From positions 30,165,282 through 30,229,281 of the forward strand of contig OY979718.1 of the NCBI GenBank assembly GCA_963855995.1: a stretch of 64,000 nucleotides of DNA. Direction: 5' to 3'. The DNA comes from Muricea muricata. Its lineage: Eukaryota > Cnidaria > Anthozoa > Malacalcyonacea > Plexauridae. Below the pieces are notes generated by a model that saw only the letters and a program-made list of their open reading frames with translations, made no database searches and was not told the origin of the DNA. Positions 28,061 to 42,049 of the stretch are shown here, piece by piece. The position numbers were made by a program, and so were the translations under genes. How positions within the stretch are numbered: position 1 is the stretch's first letter; every line of letters starts with the position of its first letter.

Positions 28061-28209
28061 TTAGCACTGAAAACATCATTTTAAGCTTTAAAACGTCACC
28101 TTGATCGACATAAAACGGCGATTTTAAGTTGGTGATTTGAGCATGTTTTAACGCTCAAATCGCTTCTAGAAGACTAAAAACGATATTTTGATGGTTCTAA
28201 GATCGTTTC

Positions 28210-31200
28210 TTTTCAGTTTACAAGAGAGTTATAGGTTTCTCATGTCAACGGGTTACTTCGCTCATCTCGATAGTTTGAGCGCCGAAAACATGATTCCCGA
28301 CTTGCTAAGTTCTGCAATTTCCATTTATTAGGTCTCTTTTAGGTCCGTGAATGCAGTACATCATTGCACTCAACTCGTTCACTTTAGCACTGAAAACATC
28401 ATTTTAGGCTTTAAAACGTCACCCTGATCGATTTAAAACAGCAACTTTTAGTTGGTGATTTGAGCATGTTTTTACGTTCAAATCGCTTCTAGAACGCTTA
28501 AAACGCGATTTTGAGTGTTCTAAGATCGTTTCTTTTCAGTGTACAAGCAAGTTATAGGTTTCTCATTTCAACATGTCATTTCGCTCATCCCGTTGGTTTG
28601 AGGATCGAAAACCTGATTCCCGACTTGCTAAGTTCTGCAATTTCCATTTAGAAGGTCTCTTTTAGGTCCATGATTGCGGTACATCATTGCGCTCAACTCG
28701 TTCACTTTAGCACTGAAAACATTAATTTAAGCTCTAAAACGTCACCCTGATGGATTTAAAACGGCGATTTTAAGTTGGTGATTTGAGCATGTTTTTACGC
28801 TCAAATCGCTTCTAGAACACTTAAAACGCAATTTTGCTGGTTCTAAGATCGTTTCTTTTCAGTTTACAAGAGAGTTATAGGTTTCTCATGTCAACGGGTT
28901 ACTTCGCTCATCTCGATAGTTTGAGCGCCGAAAACCTGATTCCCGACTCCCAAAGTTCTGCAATTTCCATCTATTAGGTCTCACTTAGGTCCGTGATTGC
29001 AGTACATTATTGCGCTCAACTCGTTCACTTTAGCACTGAAAACATCATTTTAAGCTCTAAAACGTCACCCTGATCGATTTAAAACAGCAATTTTTCGTTG
29101 GCGATTTGAGCATGTTTTTACGTTCAAATCGCTTCTAGAACGCTTAAAACGCGATTTTGATGGTTCTAAGATCGTTTCTTTTCTGCTTACAAGAAAGTTA
29201 TAGGTTTCTCATGTCAACGGGTTACTTCGCTCATCCCGATGGTTTGAGCGTCGAAAACCTAATTCCGGCCTTGCTAAGTTCTGCAATTTCCATTTAGAAG
29301 GTCTCTTTTTGGTCCGTGATTGCAGTACATCATTTCGCTCAACTCGTTTACTTTAGCACTGAAAACATCATTTTAAGCTTTAAAACGTCACCTTGACCGA
29401 CATAAAACGGCGATTTTAAGTTGGTGATTTGAGCATGTTTTAACGCTCAAATCGCTTCTAGAAGACTAAAAACGCAATTTTGATGGTTCTAAGATCGTTT
29501 CTTTTCAGTTTACAAGAGAGTTATAGGTTTCTCATGTCAACGGGTTTCTTCGCTCATCTCGATAGTTTAAGCGCCGAAAACATGATTCCCGACTTGCTAA
29601 GTTCTGAAATTTCCATTTATTAGGTCTTTTTTAGGTCCGTGAATGCAGTACATCATTGCGCTCAACTCGTTCACTTTAGCACTAAAAACATCATTTTAAG
29701 CTTTAAAACGTCACCCTGATTGATTTAAAACGGCAACTTTTAGTTGGTGATTTGAGCATAATTTTACGCTCAAATCGCTTCTAGAACGCTTAAAACGCGA
29801 TTTTGTTGGTTCTAAGATCGTTTCTGTTCTGTTTAGAAGCAAGTTATAGGTTTCTGATTTCAACATGTCATTTCGCTCATCCCGATGGTTTTAGCGCCGA
29901 AAACCTGATTCCCGACTTGCTAAGTTCTTTAATTTACATTTAGAATGTCTCTTTTAGGTCCCTGATTGCAGTACATCATTGCACTCAACTCGTTCACTTT
30001 AGCACTGAAAACATCATTTTATGCTTTAAAACGTCACCCTGATCGATTTAAAACGGCAACTTTTAGTTGGTGATTTGAGCATGTTTTTACGTTCAAATCG
30101 CTTCTAGAATGCTTAAAACGCGATTTTGATGGTTCTAAGATCGCTTCTTCTCAGTTCACAAGTAAGCTCTACGTTTCTCATGTCAAGGTGTTATTTTGCT
30201 AATCTCGATGGTTTGAGAGCCGAAAATATGATTCCCGACATGCTTAGTTCTGCAATTTCAATTTAGAAGGTCTCTTTTAGGTCCGTGAATGCAGTACATC
30301 ATTGCGCTCAACTCGTTCACTTTAGCACTGAAAACATCATTTTAAAATCAAAAACGTCTCTCTGATCGATTTAAAACGGCGATTTTAAGTTGGTGATTTG
30401 AGCATGTTTTCACGCTCAAATCGTTCTAGAACGGGTAAAACGCAATTTTGCTGGTTCTAAGATCGTTTCTTTTCAGTTTACAAGAGAGTTATAGGTTTCT
30501 CATGTCAACGGGTTACTTCGCTCATCTCGATAGTTTGAGCGCCGAAAACATGATTCCCGACTTGCTAAGTTCTGCAATTTCCATTTATTAGGTCTCTTTT
30601 AGGTCCGTGAATGCAGTACATCATTGCACTCAACTCGTTCACTTTAGCACTGAAAACATCATTTTAGGCTTTAAAACGTCACCCTGATCGATTTAAAACA
30701 GCAACTTTTAGTTGGTGATTTGAGCATGTTTTTACGTTCAAATCGCTTCTAGAACGCTTAAAACGCGATTTTGAGTGTTCTAAGATCGTTTCTTTTCAGT
30801 GTACAAGCAAGTTATAGGTTTCTCATTTCAACATGTCATTTCGCTCATCCCGTTGGTTTGAGGATCGAAAACCTGATTCCCGACTTGCTAAGTTCTGCAA
30901 TTTCCATTTAGAAGGTCTCTTTTAGGTCCATGATTGCGGTACATCATTGCGCTCAACTCGTTCACTTTAGCACTTAAAACATTAATTTAAGCTCTAAAGC
31001 GTCACCCTGATGGATTTAAAACGGCGATTTTAAGTTGGTGATTTGAGCATGTTTTTACGCTCAAATCGCTTCTAGAACACTTAAAACGCAATTTTGCTGG
31101 TTCTAAGATCGTTTCTTTTCAGTTTACAAGAGAGTTATAGGTTTCTCATGTCAACGGGTTACTTCGCTCATCTCGATAGTTTGAGCGCCGAAAACCTGAT

Positions 31201-34200
31201 TCCCGACTTCCAAAGTTCTGCAATTTCCATCTATTAGGTCTCACTTAGGTCCGTGATTGCAGTACATTATTGCGCTCAACTCGTTCACTTTAGCACTGAA
31301 AACATCATTTTAAGCTCTAAAACGTCACCCTGATCGATTTAAAACAGCAATTTTTCGTTGGCGATTTGAGCATGTTTTTACGTTCAAATCGCTTCTAGAA
31401 CGCTTAAAACGCGATTTTGATGGTTCTAAGATCGTTTCTTTTCTGCTTACAAGAAAGTTATAGGTTTCTCATGTCAACGGGTTACTTCGCTCATCCCGAT
31501 GGTTTGAGCGTCGAAAACCTAATTCCGGCCTTGCTAAGTTCTGCAATTTCCATTTAGAAGGTCTCTTTTTGGTCCGTGATTGCAGTACATCATTTCGCTC
31601 AACTCGTTTACTTTAGCACTGAAAACATCATTTTAAGCTTTAAAACGTCACCTTGACCGACATAAAACGGCGATTTTAAGTTGGTGATTTGAGCATGTTT
31701 TAACGCTCAAATCGCTTCTAGAAGACTAAAAACGCAATTTTGATGGTTCTAAGATCGTTTCTTTTCAGTTTACAAGAGAGTTATAGGTTTCTCATGTCAA
31801 CGGGTTTCTTCGCTCATCTCGATAGTTTGAGCGCCGAAAACATGATTCCCGACTTGCTAAGTTCTGAAATTTCCATTTATTAGGTCTTTTTTAGGTCCGT
31901 GAATGCAGTACATCATTGCGCTCAACTCGTTCACTTTAGCACTAAAAACATCATTTTAAGCTTTAAAACGTCACCCTGATTGATTTAAAACGGCAACTTT
32001 TAGTTGGTGATTTGAGCATAATTTTACGCTCAAATCGCTTCTAGAACGCTTAAAACGCGATTTTGTTGGTTCTAAGATCGTTTCTGTTCTGTTTAGAAGC
32101 AAGTTATAGGTTTCTGATTTCAACATGTCATTTCGCTCATCCCGATGGTTTTAGCGCCGAAAACCTGATTCCCGACTTGCTAAGTTCTTTAATTTACATT
32201 TAGAATGTCTCTTTTAGGTCCCTGATTGCAGTACATCATTGCACTCAACTCGTTCACTTTAGCACTGAAAACATCATTTTATGCTTTAAAACGTCACCCT
32301 GATCGATTTAAAACGGCAACTTTTAGTTGGTGATTTGAGCATGTTTTTACGTTCAAATCGCTTCTAGAATGCTTAAAACGCGATTTTGATGGTTCTAAGA
32401 TCGTTTCTTCTCAGTTCACAAGTAAGCTCTACGTTTCTCATGTCAAGGTGTTATTTTGCTAATCTCGATGGTTTGAGAGCCGAAAATATGATTCCCGACA
32501 TGCTTAGTTCTGCAATTTCAATTTAGAAGGTCTCTTTTAGGTCCGTGAATGCAGTACATCATTGCGCTCAACTCGTTCACTTTAGCACTGAAAACATCAT
32601 TTTAAAATCAAAAACGTCTCTCTGATCGATTTAAAACGGCGATTTTAAGTTGGTGATTTGAGCATGTTTTCACGCTCAAATCGTTCTAGAACGGGTAAAA
32701 CGCAATTTTGCTGGTTCTAAGATCGTTTCTTTTCAGTTTACAAGAGAGTTATAGGTTTCTCATGTCAAGGGGTTACTTCGCTCATCTCGATAGTTTGGGC
32801 GCCAAAAACCTGATTCCCGACTTGCTAAGTTCTGCAATTTCGATTTATTGGGTCTCTTTTAGGTCCGTCATTGCAGTACATTATTGCGCTCAACTCGTTC
32901 ACTTTAGCACTTAAAACATCATTTTAAGCTCTAAAACGTCACCCTGAGCGATTTAAAACAATAATTTTTAGTTGGTGATTTGAGCATGTTTTCACGCTCA
33001 AATCGTTCTAGAACAGGTAAAACGATATTTTGATGGTTCTAAGATCGTTTCTGTTAAGTTTACTAGAGAGTTTTCGGTTTCTCATGTCAACGGGTTACTT
33101 CGCTCATCTCGATAGTTTGAGCGCCGAAAACATGATTCCCGACTTGCTCAGTTCTGCAATTTCCATTTATTGTGTCTCTTTTAGGTCCGTGAATGCAGTA
33201 CATCATTGCACTCAACTCGTTCACTTTAGCACTGAAAACATCATTTTAGGCTTTAAAACGTCACCCTGATCGATTTAAAACAGCAACTTTTAGTTGGTGA
33301 TTTGAGCATGTTTTTACGTTCAAATCGCTTCTAGAACGCTTAAAACGCGATTTTGAGTGTTCTAAGATCGTTTCTTTTCAGTGTACAAGCAAGTTATAGG
33401 TTTCTCATTTCAACATGTCATTTCGCTCATCCCGTTGGTTTGAGGATCGAAAACCTGATTCCCGACTTGCTAAGTTCTGCAATTTCCATTTAGAAGGTCT
33501 CTTTTAGGTCCATGATTGCGGTACATCATTGCGCTCAACTCGTTCACTTTAGCACTTAAAACATTAATTTAAGCTCTAAAGCGTCACCCTGATGGATTTA
33601 AAACGGCGATTTTAAGTTGGTGATTTGAGCATGTTTTTACGCTCAAATCGCTTCTAGAACACTTAAAACGCAATTTTGCTGGTTCTAAGATCGTTTCTTT
33701 TCAGTTTACAAGAGAGTTATAGGTTTCTCATGTCAACGGGTTACTTCGCTCATCTCGATAGTTTGAGCGCCGAAAACCTGATTCCCGACTTCCAAAGTTC
33801 TGCAATTTCCATCTATTAGGTCTCACTTAGGTCCGTGATTGCAGTACATTATTGCGCTCAACTCGTTCACTTTAGCACTGAAAACATCATTTTAAGCTCT
33901 AAAACGTCACCCTGATCGATTTAAAACAGCAATTTTTCGTTGGCGATTTGAGCATGTTTTTACGTTCAAATCGCTTCTAGAACGCTTAAAACGCGATTTT
34001 GATGGTTCTAAGATCGTTTCTTTTCTGCTTACAAGAAAGTTATAGGTTTCTCATGTCAACGGGTTACTTCGCTCATCCCGATGGTTTGAGCGTCGAAAAC
34101 CTAATTCCGGCCTTGCTAAGTTCTGCAATTTCCATTTAGAAGGTCTCTTTTTGGTCCGTGATTGCAGTACATCATTTCGCTCAACTCGTTTACTTTAGCA

Positions 34201-35760
34201 CTGAAAACATCATTTTAAGCTTTAAAACGTCACCTTGACCGACATAAAACGGCGATTTTAAGTTGGTGATTTGAGCATGTTTTAACGCTCAAATCGCTTC
34301 TAGAAGACTAAAAACGCAATTTTGATGGTTCTAAGATCGTTTCTTTTCAGTTTACAAGAGAGTTATAGGTTTCTCATGTCAACGGGTTTCTTCGCTCATC
34401 TCGATAGTTTGAGCGCCGAAAACATGATTCCCGACTTGCTAAGTTCTGAAATTTCCATTTATTAGGTCTTTTTTAGGTCCGTGAATGCAGTACATCATTG
34501 CGCTCATCTCGTTCACTTTAGCACTAAAAACATCATTTTAAGCTTTAAAACGTCACCCTGATTGATTTAAAACGGCAACTTTTAGTTGGTGATTTGAGCA
34601 TAATTTTACGCTCAAATCGCTTCTAGAACGCTTAAAACGCGATTTTGTTGGTTCTAAGATCGTTTCTGTTCTGTTTAGAAGCAAGTTATAGGTTTCTGAT
34701 TTCAACATGTCATTTCGCTCATCCCGATGGTTTTAGCGCCGAAAACCTGATTCCCGACTTGCTAAGTTCTTTAATTTACATTTAGAATGTCTCTTTTAGG
34801 TCCCTGATTGCAGTACATCATTGCACTCAACTCGTTCACTTTAGCACTGAAAACATCATTTTATGCTTTAAAACGTCACCCTGATCGATTTAAAACGGCA
34901 ACTTTTAGTTGGTGATTTGAGCATGTTTTTACGTTCAAATCGCTTCTAGAATGCTTAAAACGCGATTTTGATGGTTCTAAGATCGTTTCTTCTCAGTTCA
35001 CAAGTAAGCTCTACGTTTCTCATGTCAAGGTGTTATTTTGCTAATCTCGATGGTTTGAGAGCCGAAAATATGATTCCCGACATGCTTAGTTCTGCAATTT
35101 CAATTTAGAAGGTCTCTTTTAGGTCCGTGAACGCAGTACATCATTGCGCTCAACTCGTTCACTTTAGCACTGAAAACATCATTTTAAAATCAAAAACGTC
35201 TCTCTGATCGATTTAAAACGGCGATTTTAAGTTGGTGATTTGAGCATGTTTTCACGCTCAAATCGTTCTAGAACGGGTAAAACGCAATTTTGCTGGTTCT
35301 AAGATCGTTTCTTTTCAGTTTACAAGAGAGTTATAGGTTTCTCATGTCAAGGGGTTACTTCGCTCATCTCGATAGTTTGGGCGCCAAAAACCTGATTCCC
35401 GACTTGCTAAGTTCTGCAATTTCGATTTATTGGGTCTCTTTTAGGTCCGTCATTGCAGTACATTATTGCGCTCAACTCGTTCACTTTAGCACTTAAAACA
35501 TCATTTTAAGCTCTAAAACGTCACCCTGAGCGATTTAAAACAATAATTTTTAGTTGGTGATTTGAGCATGTTTTCACGCTCAAATCGTTCTAGAACAGGT
35601 AAAACGATATTTTGATGGTTCTAAGATCGTTTCTGTTAAGTTTACTAGAGAGTTTTCGGTTTCTCATGTCAACGGGTTACTTCGCTCATCTCGATAGTTT
35701 GAGCGCCGAAAACATGATTCCCGACTTGCTCAGTTCTGCAATTTCCATTTATTGTGTCTC
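28210..35760. repeat. Seven- and eight-monomer higher-order repeats (2260 and 2582 bp)
   Basis: The variant 'ttgaggatcgaaaacctg' occurs at about 28598, 30858 and 33440, and 'cacttaaaacattaattt' or its close relative at about 28713, 30973 and 33555. The first interval is seven monomers and the second eight. The 8-mer unit includes an extra B' monomer with 'tttgggcgccaaaaacctg' at about 32798 and 35380. It looks like a 7-mer that gained a monomer before the latest duplication. Confidence 0.85.
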
Positions 35761-38330
35761 TTTTAGGTCCGTGATTGCAGTACATCATTTCGCTCAACTT
35801 TTTCACTTTAGCACTGAAAAAATCATTTTAAGCTCTAAAACGTCACCCTGATCGATTTAAAACAGCAATATTTAGTTGGTGATTTGAGCATGTTTTTACG
35901 TTCAAATCGCTTTTAGAGCGCTTAAAACGCGATTTTGATGGTTCTAAGATCGTTTCTTTTCTGCTTACAAGAAAGTTATAGGTTTCTCATTTCAACATGT
36001 CAATTCGCTCATTCCGATAGTTTGAGCGTCGAAAACCTGATTCCGGCCTTGCTAAGTTCTGCAATTTCCATTTAGAAGGTCTCTTTTAGGTCCGTGATTG
36101 CAGTACATCATTTCGCTCAACTCGTTCACTTTAGCACTGAAAACATCATTTTAAGCTTTAAAACGTCACCTTGATCGACATAAAACGGCGATTTTAAGTT
36201 GGTGATTTGAGCATGTTTTAACGCTCAAATCGCTTCTAGAAGACTAAAAACGATATTTTGATGGTTCTAAGATCGTTTCTTTTCAGTTTACAAGAGAGTT
36301 ATAGCCTTCTCATGTCAACGGGTTACTTCGCTCATCTCGATAGTTTGAGCGCCGAAAACATGATTCCCGACTTGCTAAGTTCTGCAATTTCCATTTATTA
36401 GGTCTCTTTTAGGTCCGTGAATGCAGTACATCATTGCACTCAACTCGTTCACTTTAGCACTGAAAACATCATTTTAGGCTTTAAAACGTCACCCTGATCG
36501 ATTTAAAAAAGCAACTTTTAGTTGGTGATTTGAGCATGTTTTTACGTTCAAATCGCTTCTAGAACGCTTAAAACGCGATTTTGAGTGTTCTAAGATCGTT
36601 TCTTTTCAGTGTACAAGAAATTTATAGGTTTCTCATTTCAACATGTCATTTCGCTCATCCCGTTGGTTTGAGGACCGAAAACCTGATTCCCGACTTGCTA
36701 AGTTCTGCAATTTCCATTTAGAAGGTATCTTTTAGGTCCATGATTGCGGTACATCATTGCGCTCAACTCGTTCACTTTAGCACTGAAAACATCAATTTAA
36801 GCTCTAAAACGTCACCCTGATGGATTTAAAACGGCGATTTTAAGTTTGTGATTTGAGCATGTTTTTACGCTCAAATCGCTTCTAGAACACTTAGAACGCA
36901 ATTTTGCTGGTTCTAAGATCGTTTCTTTTCTGTTTACAAGAGAGTTATAGGTTTCTCACGTCAACGGGTTACTTCGCTCATCTGGATAGTTTGAGCGCCG
37001 AAAACCTGATTCCCGACTTCCAAAGTTCTGCAATTTCCATCTATTAGGTCTCACTTAGGTCCGTGATTGCAGTACATTATTGCGCTCAACTCGTTCACTT
37101 TAGCACTGAAAACATCATTTTAAGCTCTAAAACGTCACCCTGATCGATTTAAAACAGCAATTTTTCGTTGGCGATTTGAGCATGTTTTTACGTTCAAATC
37201 GCTTCTAGAACGCTTAAAACGCGATTTTGATGGTTCTAAGATCGTTTCTTTTCTGCTTACAAGAAAGTTATAGGTTTCTCATTTCAACATGTCATTTCGC
37301 TCATCCCGATGGTTTGAGCGTCGAAAACCTAATTCCGGCCTTGCTAAGTTCTGCAATTACCATTTAGAAGGTCTCTTTTTGGTCCGTGATTGCAGTACAT
37401 CATTTCGCTCAACTCGTTTACTTTAGCACTGAAAACATCATTTTAAGCTTTAAAACGTCACCTTGACCGACATAAAACGGCGATTTTAAGTTGGTGATTT
37501 GAGCATGTTTTAACGCTCAAATCGCATCTAGAAGACTAAAAACGCAATTTTGATGGTTCTAAGATCGTTTCCTTTCAGTTTACAAAAGAGTTAAAGGTTT
37601 CTCATGTCAACGGGTTACTTCGCTCATCTCGATAGTTTGAGCGCCGAAAACATGATTCCCGACTTGCTAAGTTCTGCAATTTCCATTTATTAGGTCTCTT
37701 TTAGGTCCGTGAATGCAGTACATCATTGCGCTCAACTCGTTCACTTTAGCACAGAAAACATCATTTTAAAATCAAAAACGTCTCCCTGATCGATTTAAAA
37801 CGGCGATTTTAAGTTGGTGATTTGAGCATGTTTTCACGCTCAAATCGTTCTAGAACGGGTAAAACGCAATTTTGCTGGTTCTAAGATCGTTTCTTTTCAG
37901 TTTACAAGAGAGTTATAGGTTTCTCATGTCAAGGGGTTACTTCGCTCATCTCGATAGTTTGGGCGCCAAAAACCTGATTCCCGACTTGCTAAGTCTGCAA
38001 TTTCCATTTATTAGGTCTCTTTTAGGTCCGTGATTGCAGTACATTATTGCGCTCAACTCGTTCACTTTAGCACTGAAAACATCATTTTAAGCTCTAAAAC
38101 GTCACCCTGATCGATTTAAAACAGCAACTTTTCGTTGGTGATTTGAGCATGTTTTTACGTTCAAATCGCTTCTAGAGCGGTTAAAACGCGATTTTTATGG
38201 TTCTAAGATCGTTTGTGTTCAGTGTACAAGCAAGTTATAGGTTTCTCATTTCAACATGTCATTTCGCTTATCCCGATGGTTTGAGCGCCGAAAACCTGAT
38301 TCCCGACTTGCTAAGTTCTGCAATTTCCAT
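34300..38330. repeat. Satellite block duplicated about 11.3 kb to the right (left copy)
   Basis: From about 34300 the variant order matches the sequence beginning near 45598. Diagnostic variants such as 'acgggtttcttcgctcat' and 'caactttttcactttagc' lie in the same order at an offset near 11296-11298. This is 35 monomers, so the duplication is in register with the array. The block contains an uninterrupted copy of the site into which the 50091-56231 element inserted (37821-37830, 'tttgagcatg'). Confidence 0.75.
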
Positions 38331-41300
38331 TTAGAAGGTCTCTTTTAGGTCCGTTATTGCAGTACATCATTGCACTCAACTCGTTCACTTTAGCACTGAA
38401 AACATCATTTTAAGCTCTAAAACGTCGCCCTGATCGACATAAAACGGCGATTTTTAGTTGGTGATTTGAGCATGTTTTTACGCTCAAATCGCTTCTAGAA
38501 CACTTAAAACGCAATTTTGATGGTTCTAAGATCGTTGCTGTTAAGTTTACTAGAGAGTTTTCGGTTTCTCATGTCAACGGGTTACTTCGCTCATCTCGAT
38601 AGTTTGAGCACCGAAAACATGATTCCCGACTTGCTCAGTTCTGCAATTTCCATTTATTGTGTCTCTTTTAGGTCCGTGATTGCAGTACATCATTTCGCTC
38701 AACTCGTTCACTTTAGCACTGAAAAAATCATTTTAAGCTCTAAAACGTCACCCTGATCGATTTAAAACAGCAATATTTAGTTGGTGATTTGAGCATGTTT
38801 ATACGTTCAAATCGCTTTTAGAGCGCTTAAAACGCGATTTTGATGGTTCTAAGATCGTTTCTTTTCAGTTTACAAGAGAGTTATAGGTTTCTCATGTCAA
38901 CGGGTTACTTCGCTCATCTGGATAGTTTGAGCGCCGAAAACCTGATTCCCGACTTCCAAAGTTCTGCAATTTCCATCTATTAGGTGTCACTTAGGTCCGT
39001 GATTGCAGTACATTATTGCGCTCAACTCGTTCACTTTAGCACTGAAAACATCATTTTAAGCTCTAAAACGTCACCCTGATCGATTTAAAACAGCAATTTT
39101 TCGTTGGCGATTTGAGCATGTTTTTACGTTCAAATCGCTTCTAGAACGCTTAAAACGCGATTTTGATGGTTCTAAGATCGTTTCTTTTCTGCTTACAAGA
39201 AAGTTATAGGTTTCTCATTTCAACATGTCATTTCGCTCATCCCGATGGTTTGAGCGTCGAAAACCTAATTCCGGCCTTGCTAGGTTCTGCAATTTCCATT
39301 TAGAAGGTCTCTTTTTGGTCCGTGATTGCAGTACATCATTTCGCTCAAGTCGTTTACTTTAGCACTGAAAACATCATTTTAAGCTTTAAAACGTCACCTT
39401 GACCGACATAAAACGGCGATTTTAAGTTGGTGATTTGAGCATGTTTCAACGCTCAAATCGCATCTAGAACAGGTAAAACGCAATTTTGATGGTTCTAAGA
39501 TCGTTTCTGTTAAGTTTACTAGAGAGTTTTCGGTTTCTCATGTCAACGGGTTACTTCGCTCATCTCGATAGATTGAGCGCCGAAAACATGATTCCCGACT
39601 TGCTAAGTTCTGCAATTTCCATTTATTAGGTCTCTTTTAGGTCCGTGAATGCAGTACATCATTGCACTCAACTCGTTCACTTTAGCACTGAAAACATCAT
39701 TTTAGGCTTTAAAACGTCACCCTGATCGATTTAAAACAGCAACTTTTAGTTGGTGATTTGAGCATGTTTTTACGTTCAAATCGCTTCTAGAACGCTTAAA
39801 ACGCGATTTTGAGTGTTCTAAGATCGTTTCTTTTCAGTGTACAAGCAAGTTATAGGTTTCTCATTTCAACATGTCATTTCGCTCATCCCGTTGGTTTGAG
39901 GATCGAAAACCTGATTCCCGACTTGCTAAGTTCTGCAATTTCCATTTAGAAGGTCTCTTTTAGGCCCATGTTGCGGTACATCATTGCGCTCAACTCGTTC
40001 ACTTTAGCACTGAAAACATCAATTTAAGCTCTAAAACGTCACCCTGATGGATTTAAAACGGCGATTTTAAGTTGGTGATTTGAGCATGTTTTTACGCTCA
40101 AATCGCTTCTAGAACACTTAAAACGCAATTTTGCTGGTTCTAAGATCGTTTCTTTTCAGTTTACAAGAGAGTTATAGGTTTCTCATGTCAACGGGTTACT
40201 TCGCTCATCTCGATAGTTTGAGCGCCGAAAACCTGATTCCCGACTTCCAAAGTTCTGCAATTTCCATCTATTAGGTCTCACTTAGGTCCGTGATTGCAGT
40301 ACATTATTGCGCTCAACTCGTTCACTTTAGCACTGAAAACATCATTTTAAGCTCTAAAACGTCACCCTGATCGATTTAAAACAGCAATTTTTCGTTGGCG
40401 ATTTGAGCATGTTTTTACGTTCAAATCGCTTCTAGAACGCTTAAAACGCGATTTTGATGGTTCTAAGATCGTTTCTTTTCTGCTTACAAGAAAGTTATAG
40501 GTTTCTCATGTCAACGGGTTACTTCGCTCATCCCGATGGTTTGAGCGTCGAAAACCTAATTCCGGCCTTGCTAAGTTCTGCAATTTCCATTTAGAAGGTC
40601 TCTTTTTGGTCCGTGATTGCAGTACATCATTTCGCTCAACTCGTTTACTTTAGCACTGAAAACATCATTTTAAGCTTTAAAACGTCACCTTGACCGACAT
40701 AAAACGGCGATTTTAAGTTGGTGATTTGAGCATGTTTTAACGCTCAAATCGCATCTAGAAGACTAAAAACGCAATTTTGATGGTTCTAAGATCGTTTCTT
40801 TTCAGTTTACAAAAGAGTTAAAGGTTTCTCATGTCAACGGGTTACTTCGCTCATCTCGATAGTTTGAGCGCCGAAAACATGATTCCCGACTTGCTAAGTT
40901 CTGCAATTTCCATTTATTAGGTCTCTTTTAGGTCCGTGAATGCAGTACATCATTGCGCTCAACTCGTTCAATTTAGCACAGAAAACATCATTTTAAGCTT
41001 TAAAACGTCACCCTGATTCATTTAAAACGGCAACTTTTAGTTGGTGATTTGAGCATATTTTTACGTTCAAATCGCTTCTAGAACGCTTAAAAGGTGATTT
41101 TGATGGTTCTAAGATCGTTTCTTTTCTGCTTACAAGAAAGTTATAGGTTTCTCATTTCAACATGTCATTTCGCTCATCCCGATGGTTTGAGCGTCGAAAA
41201 CCTGATTCCGGCCTTGCTAAGTTCTGCAATTTCCATTTAGAAGGTCTTTTTTAGGTCCGTGATTGCAGTACATCATTTCGCTCAACTCGTTCACTTTAGC

Positions 41301-42049
41301 ACTGAAAACATCATTTTAAACTCAAAAACGTCACCCTGATCGATTTAAAAACGGCGATTTTAAGTGTGTGATTTGAGCATGTTTTCACGCTCAAATCGTT
41401 CTAGAACGGGTAAAACGCAATTTTGATGGTTCTAAGATCGTTTCTGTTCAGTTTACTAGAGAGTTATAGGTTTCTCATGTCAACGGGTTACTTCGCTCAT
41501 CTCGATAGTTTGAGCGCCGAAAACATGATTCCTGACTTGCTAAGTTCTGCAATTTCCATTTAGAAGGTCTCTTTTAGGTCCGTGAATGCAGTACATCATT
41601 GCGCTCAACTCGTTCACTTTAGCACAGAAAACATCATTTTAAGCTTTAAAACGTCACCCTGATTGATTTAAAACGGCAACTTTTAGTTGGGGATTTGAGC
41701 ATATTTTTACGTTCAAATCGCTTCTAGAACGCTTAAAAGGTGATTTTGATGGTTCTAAGATCGTTTCATTTCTGCTTACAAGAAAGTTATAGGTTTCTCA
41801 TTTCAACATGTCATTTCGCTCATCCCGATGGTTTGAGCGTCGAAAACCTGATTCCGGCCTTGCTAAGTTCTGCAATTTCCATTTAGAAGGTCTCTTTTAG
41901 GTCCGTGATTGCAGTACATCATTTCGCTCAACTCGTTCACTTTAGCACTGAAAACATCATTTTAAACTCAAAAACGTCACCCTGATCGATTTAAAACGGC
42001 GATTTTAAGTTGGTGATTTGAGCATGTTTTCACGCTCAAATCGTTCTAG